DNA from: CBDFKJ01 sp965248805
Lineage (GTDB): Bacteria > Pseudomonadota > Alphaproteobacteria > UBA6615
DNA: 64,000 bases
NCBI GenBank assembly: GCA_965248805.1
Contig: CBDFKJ010000005.1
Span: 310,001 to 374,000 of the forward strand
Reading direction: 5' to 3'
In this document: one piece after another, positions 1 through 8,759 of the stretch
How positions within the stretch are numbered: position 1 is the stretch's first letter
Layout of the letters: every line of letters begins with the position of its first letter
Position numbers and translations under genes: made by a program
The notes under the pieces: model-generated
Told to the model about the DNA's origin: nothing
Databases searched by the model: none
The model's input: only the letters and a program-made list of their open reading frames with translations

Positions 1-174
1 GAAGAACGTAAATCGCTTGATCGCAGACTTCTTCTTGCCGAGTGCATCTTCGACGCCTTCGAGTGGAATCGGCGACATCAAGCCCAGTGTGGTGAAGCCC
101 TCGCTCTTTAGCTTCCGCGCCGCGGCGAGCGCCGCATCGGGACCGCTGAAGACCCCGACTACGTCGCTTGCCAT
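1..174 (-). CDS. actD: ActD-like DUF3341 subunit of ACIII (5' part only)
   Basis: The first 58 codons of a gene that leaves the window at its left edge. The start is the ATG at 174-172, overlapping the end of actC by 16 bases, which suggests translational coupling. The protein begins MASDVVGVFSGPDAALAAAR, the usual opening of DUF3341 proteins (ActD), which are small membrane subunits of alternative complex III. The position directly after the NrfD-like gene fits the actA-B-C-D order. The rest cannot be judged. Confidence 0.8.
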   Translation of the reverse strand, partial: MASDVVGVFSGPDAALAAARKLKSEGFTTLGLMSPIPLEGVEDALGKKKSAIKRFTFF

Positions 175-1505
175 TCGCGGGCTCCCTTGTCGGGTGCGTG
201 TAGAGTCTCCTTGACTTCGTAGATCGACACGCTCGGGAAGATCTTCACAAAGATCAGAAAAAGCGTGCAGAATACGGCGGCCGACCCGATCAAGATAGAG
301 ATCTCGACCGCGCTCGGAATGTATACACCCCATGAGTCCGGCAAATACTGTCGGGACAGCGACGTGCCGACGATCAAAAAACGCTCGGTGTACATGCCGA
401 TGTTTATCGCGATCGATAGGATCAGCATGGGTATGAACGATGTTCTGAATCGTTTCGAAATCAGCAACAGCGGTGCGACGCCGCAGAACAGGATCATTTC
501 CCAGTACAAGGGCCCGTAAAAGCCGAACAGCCTGTACCTAAGCGCCTCGATCTCAGCCGAGTCACCGCTATACCAGCCCGTGAAGATCTCGATCACGTTG
601 ATGTACGTCCAGATAAGTGACAACACGAGCAACAGCTTGCCGAGATTATCGAAGTGCACCTCGGTTATGTAATGTTCGAAGCTCATGAATTTTCGCAGCA
701 AGAACATGACAACGACAATCCCCGCCGTGCCCGAGTAAATCGCACCGACAACGAAAAACGGTGCGAATATTGTCTGATGCACGGCGGGCACGAGCGACAG
801 CGCGAAGTCCCAGGAAACGATGCTGTGCACCGAAACCGCCAATGGAATGATCAGAACCGCGAGGAACGTGTAGGCCGCGCCGAGCCGGTGCCACTCGGTG
901 TCGGTGCCGCGCCAGCCGAGGGACAGCAGCACGTACATATGCCGCCGCCACCCGGTCGTGCGGTCCCGGACGGCGGCAAAATCGGGAATCGTGCCGATGT
1001 AGATAAAAATGGAACTTCCGGTCAAGTAGGTCGCCACCGCGACGACGTCGTACATCAGGGGTGATTGGAAGTTGGGCCACAACTGCATCTCGTTGGGGTA
1101 GGGCATGCTCCAATAGATGAACCAGGGCCGACCGACGTGCACCAGGACCATCAGCGCCGCCACCATGAGCGAAAACAACGTCATGGCCTCGGCGCTGCGA
1201 TACATGGCTTTGCGCCAGGAGCTATTGGTTATGTGCAGCACGCACGACAACAACGTGCCCGAGTGACTCAGGCCGATCCAGAAGATGAAGCTCGCGAGGT
1301 ACATCCCCCAGACCGTCGGGTGGTTCAACCCGGCGGCGCCGATCCCGGTGTAAAGCTGGTACATCCACGGGAATAGGAAACAGACCAGGGCGACGGTGAT
1401 GGCCACGAGCAGTGCGACGTAGTACTTCGGCCCTGTCTCGACCAGGGACCGTACGACATCGTTGTTGACGTCGGCGAACTGAATATCGTTCTCTCTAGCC
1501 TGCAC
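159..1505 (-). CDS. actC: ActC, NrfD-like quinol-oxidising membrane subunit of ACIII
   Basis: A 448-residue, very hydrophobic protein of the NrfD/PsrC family with about ten predicted membrane helices. In ACIII, ActC binds menaquinol or ubiquinol and passes electrons to the iron-sulfur subunit. The length matches ActC. The gene overlaps actB2 upstream by 11 bases and actD downstream by 16 bases, so the set is one operon. The reading frame is intact. Family assignment is firm; the quinone type and the physiological electron acceptor are inferred. Confidence 0.9.
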   Translation of the reverse strand: MQARENDIQFADVNNDVVRSLVETGPKYYVALLVAITVALVCFLFPWMYQLYTGIGAAGLNHPTVWGMYLASFIFWIGLSHSGTLLSCVLHITNSSWRKAMYRSAEAMTLFSLMVAALMVLVHVGRPWFIYWSMPYPNEMQLWPNFQSPLMYDVVAVATYLTGSSIFIYIGTIPDFAAVRDRTTGWRRHMYVLLSLGWRGTDTEWHRLGAAYTFLAVLIIPLAVSVHSIVSWDFALSLVPAVHQTIFAPFFVVGAIYSGTAGIVVVMFLLRKFMSFEHYITEVHFDNLGKLLLVLSLIWTYINVIEIFTGWYSGDSAEIEALRYRLFGFYGPLYWEMILFCGVAPLLLISKRFRTSFIPMLILSIAINIGMYTERFLIVGTSLSRQYLPDSWGVYIPSAVEISILIGSAAVFCTLFLIFVKIFPSVSIYEVKETLHAPDKGAREWQAT

Positions 1506-2262
1506 CGGGTTCCACCTTCTTTAGGTAGATTACCGATGGGGCCGTGTTCAGGTCCTCCAACACCCGGTACGCGCGGGGGTCATTCATCGTCTTGGAGACT
1601 TGGCTGTCGGGGTCTTTGCGGTCGCCGAACGCCATCGCCCGTGTTGGACAGGACTGCACGCAAGCCGGTTGAATTTCGCCGTCGCGCACGCGCCGTCGGT
1701 CATCGTCCTTGGCTTGATCCTTGGCCTGACGAATCCGCTGGATGCAAAACGTGCACTTCTCCATCACACCCTTTTCGCGCACCGATACGTCCGGATTCAG
1801 TTGCTGGTCCAGCCGTCCATCCCAACGGTGATCGTTGTAGTTGAAGTAGCGCACCTCATAGGGGCAGTACGCGGCGCACGCGCGTGTGCCGATGCAACGG
1901 TTGTAGATCTGTGCGTTGAGGCCGTCCTGGTTGTGATATGTGGCGCTGACGGGACAAACGGTTTCACACGGCGCCGCGTCACAGTGCTGGCACAACATCG
2001 GAATATGGCGCAGCTTGATGTTCGGATACTCTCCTTCCCAGTAGTGTTCGATCCGCATCCATTGCATGTGCCGGCCGCGGGCAATCTCCCCTTCGCCAAC
2101 GATGGGGGTGTTGTTCTCGGCCTGGCATGCCGTGACGCATGCCCCGCACCCGATGCAGCGATCGAGATCGATCGTCATCGTCCAGTGATAGTCGAACTCG
2201 TCATAGTAGCCGGGCTTTCGGTATTCGCTCCACCTGGCCAGGAAATTTTCGATGAGATTCAT
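1495..2262 (-). CDS. actB2: ActB2, four-cluster ferredoxin subunit of ACIII
   Basis: A 255-residue ferredoxin-type protein with four cysteine groups: CIGCGACVTACQ near residue 37, CQHCDAAPCETVCP near 90, CIGTRACAAYCP near 122 and CTFCIQR with a later CVQSCP. This is the DMSO reductase subunit B pattern, able to hold several Fe-S clusters. In most ACIII this domain is the C-terminal part of one long ActB; here it is a separate gene 19 bp after the molybdopterin-type gene. It probably carries electrons between ActC and the ActB1/ActA side. Confidence 0.88.
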   Translation of the reverse strand: MNLIENFLARWSEYRKPGYYDEFDYHWTMTIDLDRCIGCGACVTACQAENNTPIVGEGEIARGRHMQWMRIEHYWEGEYPNIKLRHIPMLCQHCDAAPCETVCPVSATYHNQDGLNAQIYNRCIGTRACAAYCPYEVRYFNYNDHRWDGRLDQQLNPDVSVREKGVMEKCTFCIQRIRQAKDQAKDDDRRRVRDGEIQPACVQSCPTRAMAFGDRKDPDSQVSKTMNDPRAYRVLEDLNTAPSVIYLKKVEPGAG

Positions 2263-2281
2263 ATGTGTACTCGATATGCCT

Positions 2282-4513
2282 CTAGCCGCCGCTGGTCTGC
2301 ACGATCCGGCGACCCAGCTGGCGTGATTCGCCGGACACCTTGACGAGCTCTATGCGGTGCCCCATCGGTACGATCTGGACGCGCGTTGCGGCCCACGCCA
2401 ATGCTCCCGTGTTCGGCTCCATCATCGGCGTTAGAATCTGTATCGGGTTGGCGCCGCGGTCCTTGGCATAGCGGCCGTATGCACTATGCCCTTGCCCGAT
2501 CGGCATCGCGACAACATCAGGCATGATTGCCGGGTAGATGAGAACAGGTGCGCGCAAGCGCCCGGTCGGCGATGCAACCTGCACGACATCTCCCTCGCGC
2601 AGTCCGAGCTTATCTGCGGTCATTGGGCTTAGCTCAACCCAGGACCCGTACACGACGCTGGTCAGCGGGTCGGGCAGTTCCTGCATCCACGGCAGGTTCG
2701 CCCCACGGCCGTCGTGCAGCGTGTTGGAAAGATAGGGGTGCAGAACGAACGGGTATTCGGCTTCGGAACCGACAAACTCAGGCACATCGACTCTGATATT
2801 GCCGATGACGCGATTATCGAGTGTGAATGCGGCTTGGTCGCCGGGCGTGACTTCGCCCCAGACGCCGGCTTTGACGACCGCGGTCCAGAATGTTCCGAAG
2901 TCATCTGGCGCGGGGTCCGCAGAGCCGCGTTCATGGATCTCACGCCAGCGGTCTTTGAGATAGTGTTCCATGCTCGTCCAGGGAAACGCGGCGTCGAGTC
3001 CCATACCGCGGGCTAGGTCCAGGATGATGTCGCCCGTCGCACGCGTATCGTACAGTGGCGCCACCACCGGTTGCGAGACCGCACCGATGCGAAAGCCGAC
3101 GCCAGGCTCCGGCGTGTCGTCTCCCCAGCTCTCCAGGTAGGTGTGGGCCGGCAGGATCAGATCGGCGAGTGTCGTGGTTTCGTCCATGAAACTCGAGAGA
3201 CTCACGATGTACGGAATCTCGGCCAGCGCCTCCTCGAGGAACGCCGCCGCCGGTAGGTGGAACACAGGGTTCGTATTGTTGACGATCAGCACGTCGATGC
3301 GACCTTGGCGCGCATCCTCGGCAAATTCGACCATGGTGCGGAAACTGGCGTGCCGCGAGGTGGTCGGGCCGAACGCCGGAGCGGGATTGAAGATGAGGCC
3401 GCCTGCGGTGCCGATACTTCCGGCCAGATAGTTCAGCGCGTTGACGGCGACCAGGGTGTCGAGCCCGTTGGTGTGGTTGGCCGCGGCGCCGCCACCAATG
3501 GCCAGGCTCGGCTCTGTTGCGGCAAAGGTGTCGGCCAAGCGTCTGATGGTGGCGTCCGGAACACCCGTTTGTGCAGCGACGCTTTCAACAGTGTAGTTGT
3601 CGAGCGCGCTCGTCCAGGCGCTGCGGTCCGCGCCTTGGTAGCCGCCTTGCGTCACGATATGGCGCGCGATCCCGAGCGCCAGGATCCCCTCGGTGCCGGG
3701 ATTGGCGGGAACCCACTCATCCGCCGCGGCACCGCTCAGCGACATGCGCTGCTCGATTTGGACGAACCGTCCGCGCTCGCCAGCGCGACCCTGCCGACTG
3801 TGTCCGAAGCCGAGACCGTAATGCACGGGCGACAACCAGTGGCCCAGGTAGTCGGCGCCGAACGACAACAGATAGTTTGTGTTTTGCAGGTCGTAGTAAG
3901 GCAGGATCTGCTGGCCGAAGACGCGTGCGTTGGCCGCATACAGGGTCTCGGGATGGTTGAAATCGTAGTGTAGCAGCCGGTCGGAGCCGAGCTGCGCCAT
4001 AAACAGCTCGAATAGACTCGCCAGATGTCCGCGTACACCTTGGCTCAGCAACGCGACACGATGACCCTCGCGCCCCTCGCGCAGCCGGTCGAGCCGAACG
4101 GTGAGCTCGGTCAGCCCGTCTTCCCAGGTTGTCGGCTCAAACGACAACGAGCCTCGTTGCCCCGTCGACATCAACGGGCCGGTCAGGCGGTCCGGGTTAT
4201 AAAGGACTTGCAGGCCGGCCTGACCGAGCGCGCAAAGCTTGCCCTGGCTGACCGGGTGCGACGGGTTGCCTTCAATTTTCTTCGCGCGCCCTTCGCGGGT
4301 CCGTATCGAGATCCCGCAGCCCGCCGGGCACATGGAGCAGACGCTGTTGTACCAGGTTGCAATGCCGGGGCTGAACTCCTCCGGCGGTACCGGGTACGGG
4401 ATCAGATGCTCCACCGGATGCTTGATCGACTCCGCAAGCATAAAACCGGCGCTGGCGCCGACACCGCCCGCACCGACGAGCTTCAGGAAGCTTCTGCGAT
4501 CTACGTTCGGCAA
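2282..4513 (-). CDS. actB1: ActB1, Tat-exported molybdopterin-oxidoreductase-like subunit of ACIII
   Basis: A 743-residue member of the molybdopterin oxidoreductase superfamily. The N-terminus has a twin-arginine motif (RRSFLKLVGAG, residues 6-16) and a hydrophobic stretch, so it is exported folded. A 4Fe-4S site follows (CSMCPAGCG near residue 58, last Cys near 93). The C-terminal molydopterin-binding-like domain is near residues 600-720. In known ACIII this subunit lacks the Mo cofactor and serves as a scaffold; whether that holds here cannot be seen. The gene lies between actA and actB2 with gaps of 13 and 19 bp. Confidence 0.88.
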   Translation of the reverse strand: MPNVDRRSFLKLVGAGGVGASAGFMLAESIKHPVEHLIPYPVPPEEFSPGIATWYNSVCSMCPAGCGISIRTREGRAKKIEGNPSHPVSQGKLCALGQAGLQVLYNPDRLTGPLMSTGQRGSLSFEPTTWEDGLTELTVRLDRLREGREGHRVALLSQGVRGHLASLFELFMAQLGSDRLLHYDFNHPETLYAANARVFGQQILPYYDLQNTNYLLSFGADYLGHWLSPVHYGLGFGHSRQGRAGERGRFVQIEQRMSLSGAAADEWVPANPGTEGILALGIARHIVTQGGYQGADRSAWTSALDNYTVESVAAQTGVPDATIRRLADTFAATEPSLAIGGGAAANHTNGLDTLVAVNALNYLAGSIGTAGGLIFNPAPAFGPTTSRHASFRTMVEFAEDARQGRIDVLIVNNTNPVFHLPAAAFLEEALAEIPYIVSLSSFMDETTTLADLILPAHTYLESWGDDTPEPGVGFRIGAVSQPVVAPLYDTRATGDIILDLARGMGLDAAFPWTSMEHYLKDRWREIHERGSADPAPDDFGTFWTAVVKAGVWGEVTPGDQAAFTLDNRVIGNIRVDVPEFVGSEAEYPFVLHPYLSNTLHDGRGANLPWMQELPDPLTSVVYGSWVELSPMTADKLGLREGDVVQVASPTGRLRAPVLIYPAIMPDVVAMPIGQGHSAYGRYAKDRGANPIQILTPMMEPNTGALAWAATRVQIVPMGHRIELVKVSGESRQLGRRIVQTSGG

Positions 4514-4526
4514 GGCGCCTCTCGGC

Positions 4527-5066
4527 TCACTTGTGGCAGGTCCAGCAATCGAGCCCGTGCTCGACGTTGTGTGCCTTATGGCAGTCCAGGCACTCGCCCA
4601 TCTTCGTCGGTGCCATGCGCGCCACTCTGACCATCGTCTCGACCGGCCCGTGACACGTCTGGCACGCGACGCCGGCTACGACATGACGCTTATGCGGGAA
4701 GTATACGAAGTCCGGCAGGTCGTGAACCTTGATCCACGGTATCGGTTCCTGGTTTTCGAAGTAGCGAGCAACCTCCACAATCAATGGTCGGTCCGCGGCG
4801 ACGAAGGCGTGACAACCCATGCATTTGCTGACGCTTGGGACGCCGGCCGAAATGGATCGCCGCGCTTGCGTGTGACAGTACATGCACGGAATCTCGAAAT
4901 CACCGGCATGGATCTTGTGGCTGAACTCGATCGGCTGCACCGGCGTCGTACCCGGAAAGAACGCTGCGTTTGCGAAATAGCCGCCTACAATTCCGACTAT
5001 ACCGATCGCAATCATCATCGCGGCCGGTTTTAGAGCTCGCAGCGTCGGAACGATAGAAACGCCCAC
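4527..5066 (-). CDS. actA: ActA, membrane-anchored pentahaem cytochrome c of ACIII
   Basis: A 179-residue protein with one N-terminal membrane helix (about residues 15-35) and five CXXCH haem sites: CMYCH, CMGCH, CQTCH, CLDCH and CWTCH. Five haems with a single anchor is the ActA pattern. The start is GTG at 5066-5064. The IS630 copy begins right there, and the matching ribosome binding site (AGGGGG) now lies on the far side of the element. If the IS is removed, AGGGGG sits six bases before the GTG, which supports this start and implies that translation of actA is impaired in this genome. Confidence 0.88.
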   Translation of the reverse strand: MGVSIVPTLRALKPAAMMIAIGIVGIVGGYFANAAFFPGTTPVQPIEFSHKIHAGDFEIPCMYCHTQARRSISAGVPSVSKCMGCHAFVAADRPLIVEVARYFENQEPIPWIKVHDLPDFVYFPHKRHVVAGVACQTCHGPVETMVRVARMAPTKMGECLDCHKAHNVEHGLDCWTCHK

Positions 5067-5925
5067 CTAGTGGATTGATTCCAACGTTTGGAACCCTCGG
5101 TTTCGGGCTGCGATGATGTCGTCGGGGTCGGCTTTCCATATGAATGGCTGTGGGTTGGCCGCATTGTATTCGCGGACGAAGCGGTTGATTGCGGCCTGGA
5201 GATCGACGACGGAATGGAAGACGCCGTGCTTGAGCCGCCGCCGGGTGAGTTTTGCGAAGAAGCCCTCGACGGCATTGAGCCACGAGCAGGAGGTCGGTGT
5301 GAAGTGGAAAGTCCAGCGCGGATGGCGGGCGAGCCAGGCGCGGACCTTGTCCTTGTTGTGCGCCGCGTAGTTGTCGACGATCGCGTGGATGGCCTTGTCC
5401 GCCGGCACCGTGCGCTCGATGCGGTTGAGGAAGCGGATGAACTCCTGATGGCGGTGGCGCTGCATGTTCTGGCCGATCACCGTTCCGTCCAGAACGTTGA
5501 GCGCCGCAAACAGCGTGGTCGTGCCGTGCCGTTTGTAGTCATGGGTCATGGTGCCGGCGCGTCCCTTCTTCATCGGCAGACCGGCGGTCGAGCGCCTGGA
5601 TCTGTGACTTCTCATCGATCGACAACACCACCGCATGGGCCGGCGGGTCGACATACAGGCCGACGATATCGGTGAGTTTCTCGGCGAAGGCAGGGTCGGT
5701 CGACAGCTTGAAGTTGCGCCAGCGGTGCGGGCTGAGACCGTGAGCCTTCCAGATCGCCTGCACCGTCGAGGCGGCAATACCGGCCGCCCTGGCCATCGCG
5801 CGCAACGTCCAGTGGGTCGCCTCAAACGGCGGCGGTTGCTGCGTCAGGCGCACGATCTCGGCGACACGATCGAGCGGGACCGGCGCCTTGCCGGTCCCAT
5901 ACCACAGCAAAATACGGAATCCCAA
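5067..5925 (-). pseudogene. IS630-family transposase, frameshifted
   Basis: The N-terminal frame (to about 5539) holds the helix-turn-helix part and the first catalytic Asp (SIDEKSQ). The C-terminal frame holds the second Asp (IVDNYAAHN) and Glu (WLNAVEGFF). They are out of phase around 5570-5590, just after ALDR. The downstream frame still encodes the usual segment GLPMKKGRAGTMTHDYKRHG. A 7-bp tandem repeat GTCATGG-GTCATGG (plus-strand reading of the same region) is present here; copy 2 has lost one unit, which restores an open frame. Confidence 0.85.
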
Positions 5926-5956
5926 TTCGGACTCTTTCGTTCCGATCCCTCCACTA
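5068..5956. mobile_element. IS630-family insertion sequence, copy 1
   Basis: An 889-bp element counted with both TA target copies. Both ends read CTAGTGGA inward and share the pattern CTAGTGGA-nn-GAT-nnn-AACG, imperfect terminal inverted repeats. A TA duplication is the IS630/mariner-type target. A near-identical copy lies at 59245-60126, 7 bp shorter. The element separates the actA start codon from its ribosome binding site. Its transposase is frameshifted, so this copy probably moves only with help in trans. Confidence 0.9.
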
Positions 5957-5982
5957 GTTCCCCCTGGCGTTCGTGACTCGTT

Positions 5983-6312
5983 TCAGCGCAACCCCGTTGC
6001 CTGTCCGAACCCGCGGCCGAAATCGCGAATCAATTGCGCCGCCTCGTTGTTTTTTGTCGCGCGCAAGTAGGTGTCGGCCATCTTGTGGATCACTTGATAA
6101 AAATAGAGGTTCATGTCTTCGATCGTCGCGTCTTTCGTCCACAGGTCAATCGCGGCGGTGGTCTTGTTCTTGCTGTCCCACAGCGAAAGCATCATAGATT
6201 GGCACGATATCGGCTGGTCTGCCAACGCCTCCGTCGCCTGCCACTCTATGCGCGTCGGCAGGTTCTCGTTGTCAAGGTAGACAGTCAATTTGATCTCGGC
6301 CGTTGACATCAT
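5983..6312 (-). CDS. gldC: GldC-like protein
   Basis: From the ATG at 6312 the product is 109 residues, the usual GldC length. It reads MMSTAEIKLTVYLDNENLPT and has the central family features SMMLSLWDSKNKTTAAIDLW and a C-terminal DFGRGFG. GldC was named in Bacteroidetes gliding motility but homologues occur in non-gliding bacteria, where the role is unknown. A start further upstream is open but unlikely. The stop of a Cys-rich frame overlaps this start (TGATG type). Downstream, before the IS630 insertion, came actA, so the gene may once have been co-transcribed with ACIII. Confidence 0.78.
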   Translation of the reverse strand: MMSTAEIKLTVYLDNENLPTRIEWQATEALADQPISCQSMMLSLWDSKNKTTAAIDLWTKDATIEDMNLYFYQVIHKMADTYLRATKNNEAAQLIRDFGRGFGQATGLR

Positions 6313-6464
6313 ACCCCGCTTGGAGTCGAATCTACCGTGCAAGAGTGACAGCCCTGGCCGCAATGTTCAATGTGTTCGTTGCGCTCCGCGATAACGGCGC
6401 AGCCCGTGCACGCCGCTTGGTTGTGCAGCCGTGCGGAGGCGAAGCTGGGTTGTGCTTTGTTGTG
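6309..6464 (-). pseudogene. C-terminal remnant of a small Cys-rich protein
   Basis: An open frame of 51 codons with no usable start. It ends with a TGA that overlaps the gldC start. The last 40 residues contain paired cysteines and histidines (AACTGCAV, then HCGQGCHSC), which suggests a metal or Fe-S binding protein. The upstream part is probably lost through frameshift. It lies between the radical SAM remnant and gldC in the same direction. I do not recognise the family. Confidence 0.35.
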
Positions 6465-6565
6465 TCAGAGGAATACGCGCATCAGCGTAACAGTAAGCGC
6501 AGTCGCGCACTTGCTCACGTGGTCCGGCTGTCGCGACGCGTTCTTTGGCGGAACGCGCCAGGTGG

Positions 6566-7121
6566 CTACAACGGCAATCGCGGCGGGGCGATGCCGCTGA
6601 CAGTAATCCGGCCGTCGCCTGCGATTGCGATCTCTGCGTCCGGCACATCGCCTAGGTCAGACAGTTTGTAACGATCGGTTAGGAAATGGACCCATTGATT
6701 CGCCGAGCCGAGCAACGCTTCGCCGACATGTCGCGACGGGACGTAGCGTCCCACGATCAGCACATCAATATGGCGCAGGATAGCAGATCCACGCGCCCTC
6801 TCCATGGCGATAGCCGGAGAATACGAGGACGGAGAGCGAGCTTCGTCTGCGAATCAGACCAAGCAGGCGGCAGAGCGCTGCGGACTGCTGGAACGGCTCG
6901 CCGCCGCTGATCGTCACGCCTTCGATGCCGGGCGCGAGGTCGACAATGGTATCGGCCATCGCGTCGACGGACTGCCACTTGCCGGCACCGGTCCAATGCG
7001 TCTGCGGGTTGAAGCAGCCCTTGCATCCGAGCGTGCAGCCCTGGAACCAGACGACCGCGCGCACGCCGGGTCCATTGGCGCGACTTTGCGCTGCGAATGC
7101 GTGGAGATTGAGCGCAAGCAT
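6566..7121 (-). pseudogene. NrdG-like radical SAM protein, single-base frameshift
   Basis: The start MLALNLHAFA leads to GCTLGCKGC (CX3CX2C, the radical SAM cluster motif) and SGGEP, as in anaerobic ribonucleotide reductase activases and related short 4Fe-4S proteins. At about 6806 one extra base shifts the frame after VFSGYR. The second half (ERARGSAILRHIDVLIVGRY onward to 6566) continues the same fold in the next frame. Removing one base restores about 185 residues. The gene follows DUF2997 by 10 bp. No nrdD is near, so it probably served the DUF2997/Ycf46 cluster. Confidence 0.7.
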
Positions 7122-7131
7122 GCCCGGGCGA

Positions 7132-7335
7132 TCAATTGCGCTGCGTGCTGCGGGCTTTGGCTTGTGCCGGCACTTGGTCGTACTCCGGCTTGCGGACGCG
7201 CTCGACGATCTGACCGCCGAGGGCCTGTTCAAGCACCCAGGTCAGATCCTCGCACGCCGCTCCGGCCACCCCGCGCACTTCGACCCGCACGTTGCCGGCC
7301 GCGTCAATCTGCACGTCGATTTCCTGGATATCCGT
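7132..7335 (-). CDS. DUF2997 small protein, probably with a damaged start codon
   Basis: The 67-residue product reads DIQEIDVQIDAAGNVRVEVR and later LEQALGGQIVERVRKPEYD, matching the DUF2997 family, which is found beside Ycf46-type AAA ATPases and DUF1257 proteins. In frame there is no ATG, GTG or TTG at the expected place. An ACG at 7335-7333 sits after a GGGAG sequence, as if ATG had changed to ACG. Either translation starts poorly at ACG or the gene is dead. The family function is unknown. Confidence 0.6.
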   Translation of the reverse strand, partial: TDIQEIDVQIDAAGNVRVEVRGVAGAACEDLTWVLEQALGGQIVERVRKPEYDQVPAQAKARSTQRN

Positions 7336-7360
7336 CCTCGATATCTCCCGCGCCGGGCGC

Positions 7361-8224
7361 TCAGCCGTCGCCGTCGGCGATGTCTTCGCAGTCCGCCAGC
7401 GCAGCCTCAGGCGCGACCGGGTCCAGCGGAATGAATTCGAGCCGCGAGCGTTGCGCGGCAGTGACGGGTGCGGCCACCGAGTGCGATACCTTCGGTTCAC
7501 CGGGCTCGAAGTCGCCCAGCAGTCCGGGCGCGGGTTTAGAGGCTTGTGCTGGGGAAGCGCTGTTCACGATCTTGACCGTCTTGACAAAGCCGCCCTCGGT
7601 CTTGTGCTCGGTGAAGGTGATCTTCGAGTTCGGGTTTTGTTTGGCGACGAGCTCCGCTTCGGACTTGAACTGCGGCAAGGGCTTCGTTGCAGATGCGAAC
7701 ATGTCGTTTAAGGGATGCGTCTTGCCAAGTGCCTGCGCGGCGAGTGCCGCGATTTCCGGCGACGGCCCGGCGCCTTGCATTTCCACGGGAAGCTGCGTCC
7801 CGGTCTCGCCGAACGTCACCACCTTCTCTTTCGACTGCTCGATCACCGCTTCGCCCATCGGCAGACGCTTTGCGATCTCCACGGCGTACGGCCGCCAGGC
7901 TCGTGCTGCAATCAACGCCTTCAACGCCGGAAAATAGGCCGGCGTGACCTCCGGATATCGCTGGAGAAACTCGCGCGCTGAGCGCTTGCGCGTCCGCCGG
8001 CGGATTGGCATTGCGATAATCTTATACAGCCCCCAACCGATGGCCCCGCCCAGTATTACACCGCCCGTTCCCGGCCAGCTACCAGTGGCGGAAGAACTGG
8101 CGGCGGTCGGCAGGATCACGATTGATGCCGCAATACCGGCGGCGATACGCGTGGAGACGCGCCGGCGGCGATCGGCGTCGCGCACGAATTCCAGAACTGT
8201 TTTCTCGATCGTGCTTTGCGTCAT
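7361..8224 (-). CDS. Membrane-anchored protein of unknown function in the Ycf46-like cluster
   Basis: 287 residues beginning MTQSTIEKTVLEFVRDADRR, followed by two hydrophobic segments (about residues 25-70) separated by a short Gly-rich loop, then a long soluble part. The C-terminal third is rich in Pro and Ala. I do not recognise a domain. It lies 25 bp upstream of the DUF2997 start and 20 bp after the Ycf46/DUF1257 remnant in one transcription unit, so it may anchor that system to the membrane. Confidence 0.6.
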   Translation of the reverse strand: MTQSTIEKTVLEFVRDADRRRRVSTRIAAGIAASIVILPTAASSSATGSWPGTGGVILGGAIGWGLYKIIAMPIRRRTRKRSAREFLQRYPEVTPAYFPALKALIAARAWRPYAVEIAKRLPMGEAVIEQSKEKVVTFGETGTQLPVEMQGAGPSPEIAALAAQALGKTHPLNDMFASATKPLPQFKSEAELVAKQNPNSKITFTEHKTEGGFVKTVKIVNSASPAQASKPAPGLLGDFEPGEPKVSHSVAAPVTAAQRSRLEFIPLDPVAPEAALADCEDIADGDG

Positions 8225-8244
8225 CCTGCTGAACCCGGATCCGG

Positions 8245-8663
8245 TTAGGCCATGCGGCGGACGGTCATGCGTATCCGGTTGTGGTCGTCGACGTTCTCTT
8301 CGACCAGATTGTAGTCCTGCGCCGCCAGCACCTTTCGCGTCAGCCGGTAGGCGTAGCGCTGGCTCAAGCGGCCGAGCCACGTGGCGTCGTAGTTTCGGCG
8401 ATCGAACTCCGAGATAGGCACTCGCCGTCTGCCTTGGCGATCGCCTCGAGCGCCGCCAGCGGGTCGCGTGCGGCCTGCGGTTCGGCGGCCTTTCCCACGG
8501 CCTTCGAAAAGAAATCGGCGTGATCCCACACGAACAGGCTGCGGCCGGTCTTCTCACACAGGCGCGTGAGCTGTGCCAGCGCCCGGTCCTCTTCGAGACT
8601 GACGAGGAGAATGAGCGTGAACCGCGCCCGCAGAAAAACGTCGACGTCCTTCTCAAGGTCCAT
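8245..8663 (-). pseudogene. Remnant joining a Ycf46-like AAA ATPase N-terminus to a DUF1257 C-terminus
   Basis: From the ATG at 8663 about 85 residues read as the N-terminal region of Ycf46-type AAA ATPases (LEKDVDVFLRARFTLILLVS and DPLAALEAI). In the next frame, 8245-8410, the sequence reads as a DUF1257 C-terminus (GRLSQRYAYRLTRKVLAAQD, ending in VRRMA). The ATPase core and most of DUF1257 are missing. A deletion between two neighbouring genes explains this. The IS5-type element lies immediately upstream. Confidence 0.55.
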
Positions 8664-8759
8664 ATGGTGCCGCCCCGCGCCAAGTGGACGCCTCTATTTA
8701 CCTCGCCAATTTTGCCTTGTTGTGATTCTCTGCGGCGGTTCGATTCGAGGGGGGTATTG

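Noticed and set aside
6804..7937. 377-codon plus-strand open frame across the radical SAM and DUF2997 region
   Set aside because: Low-complexity antisense frame crossing several minus-strand genes.
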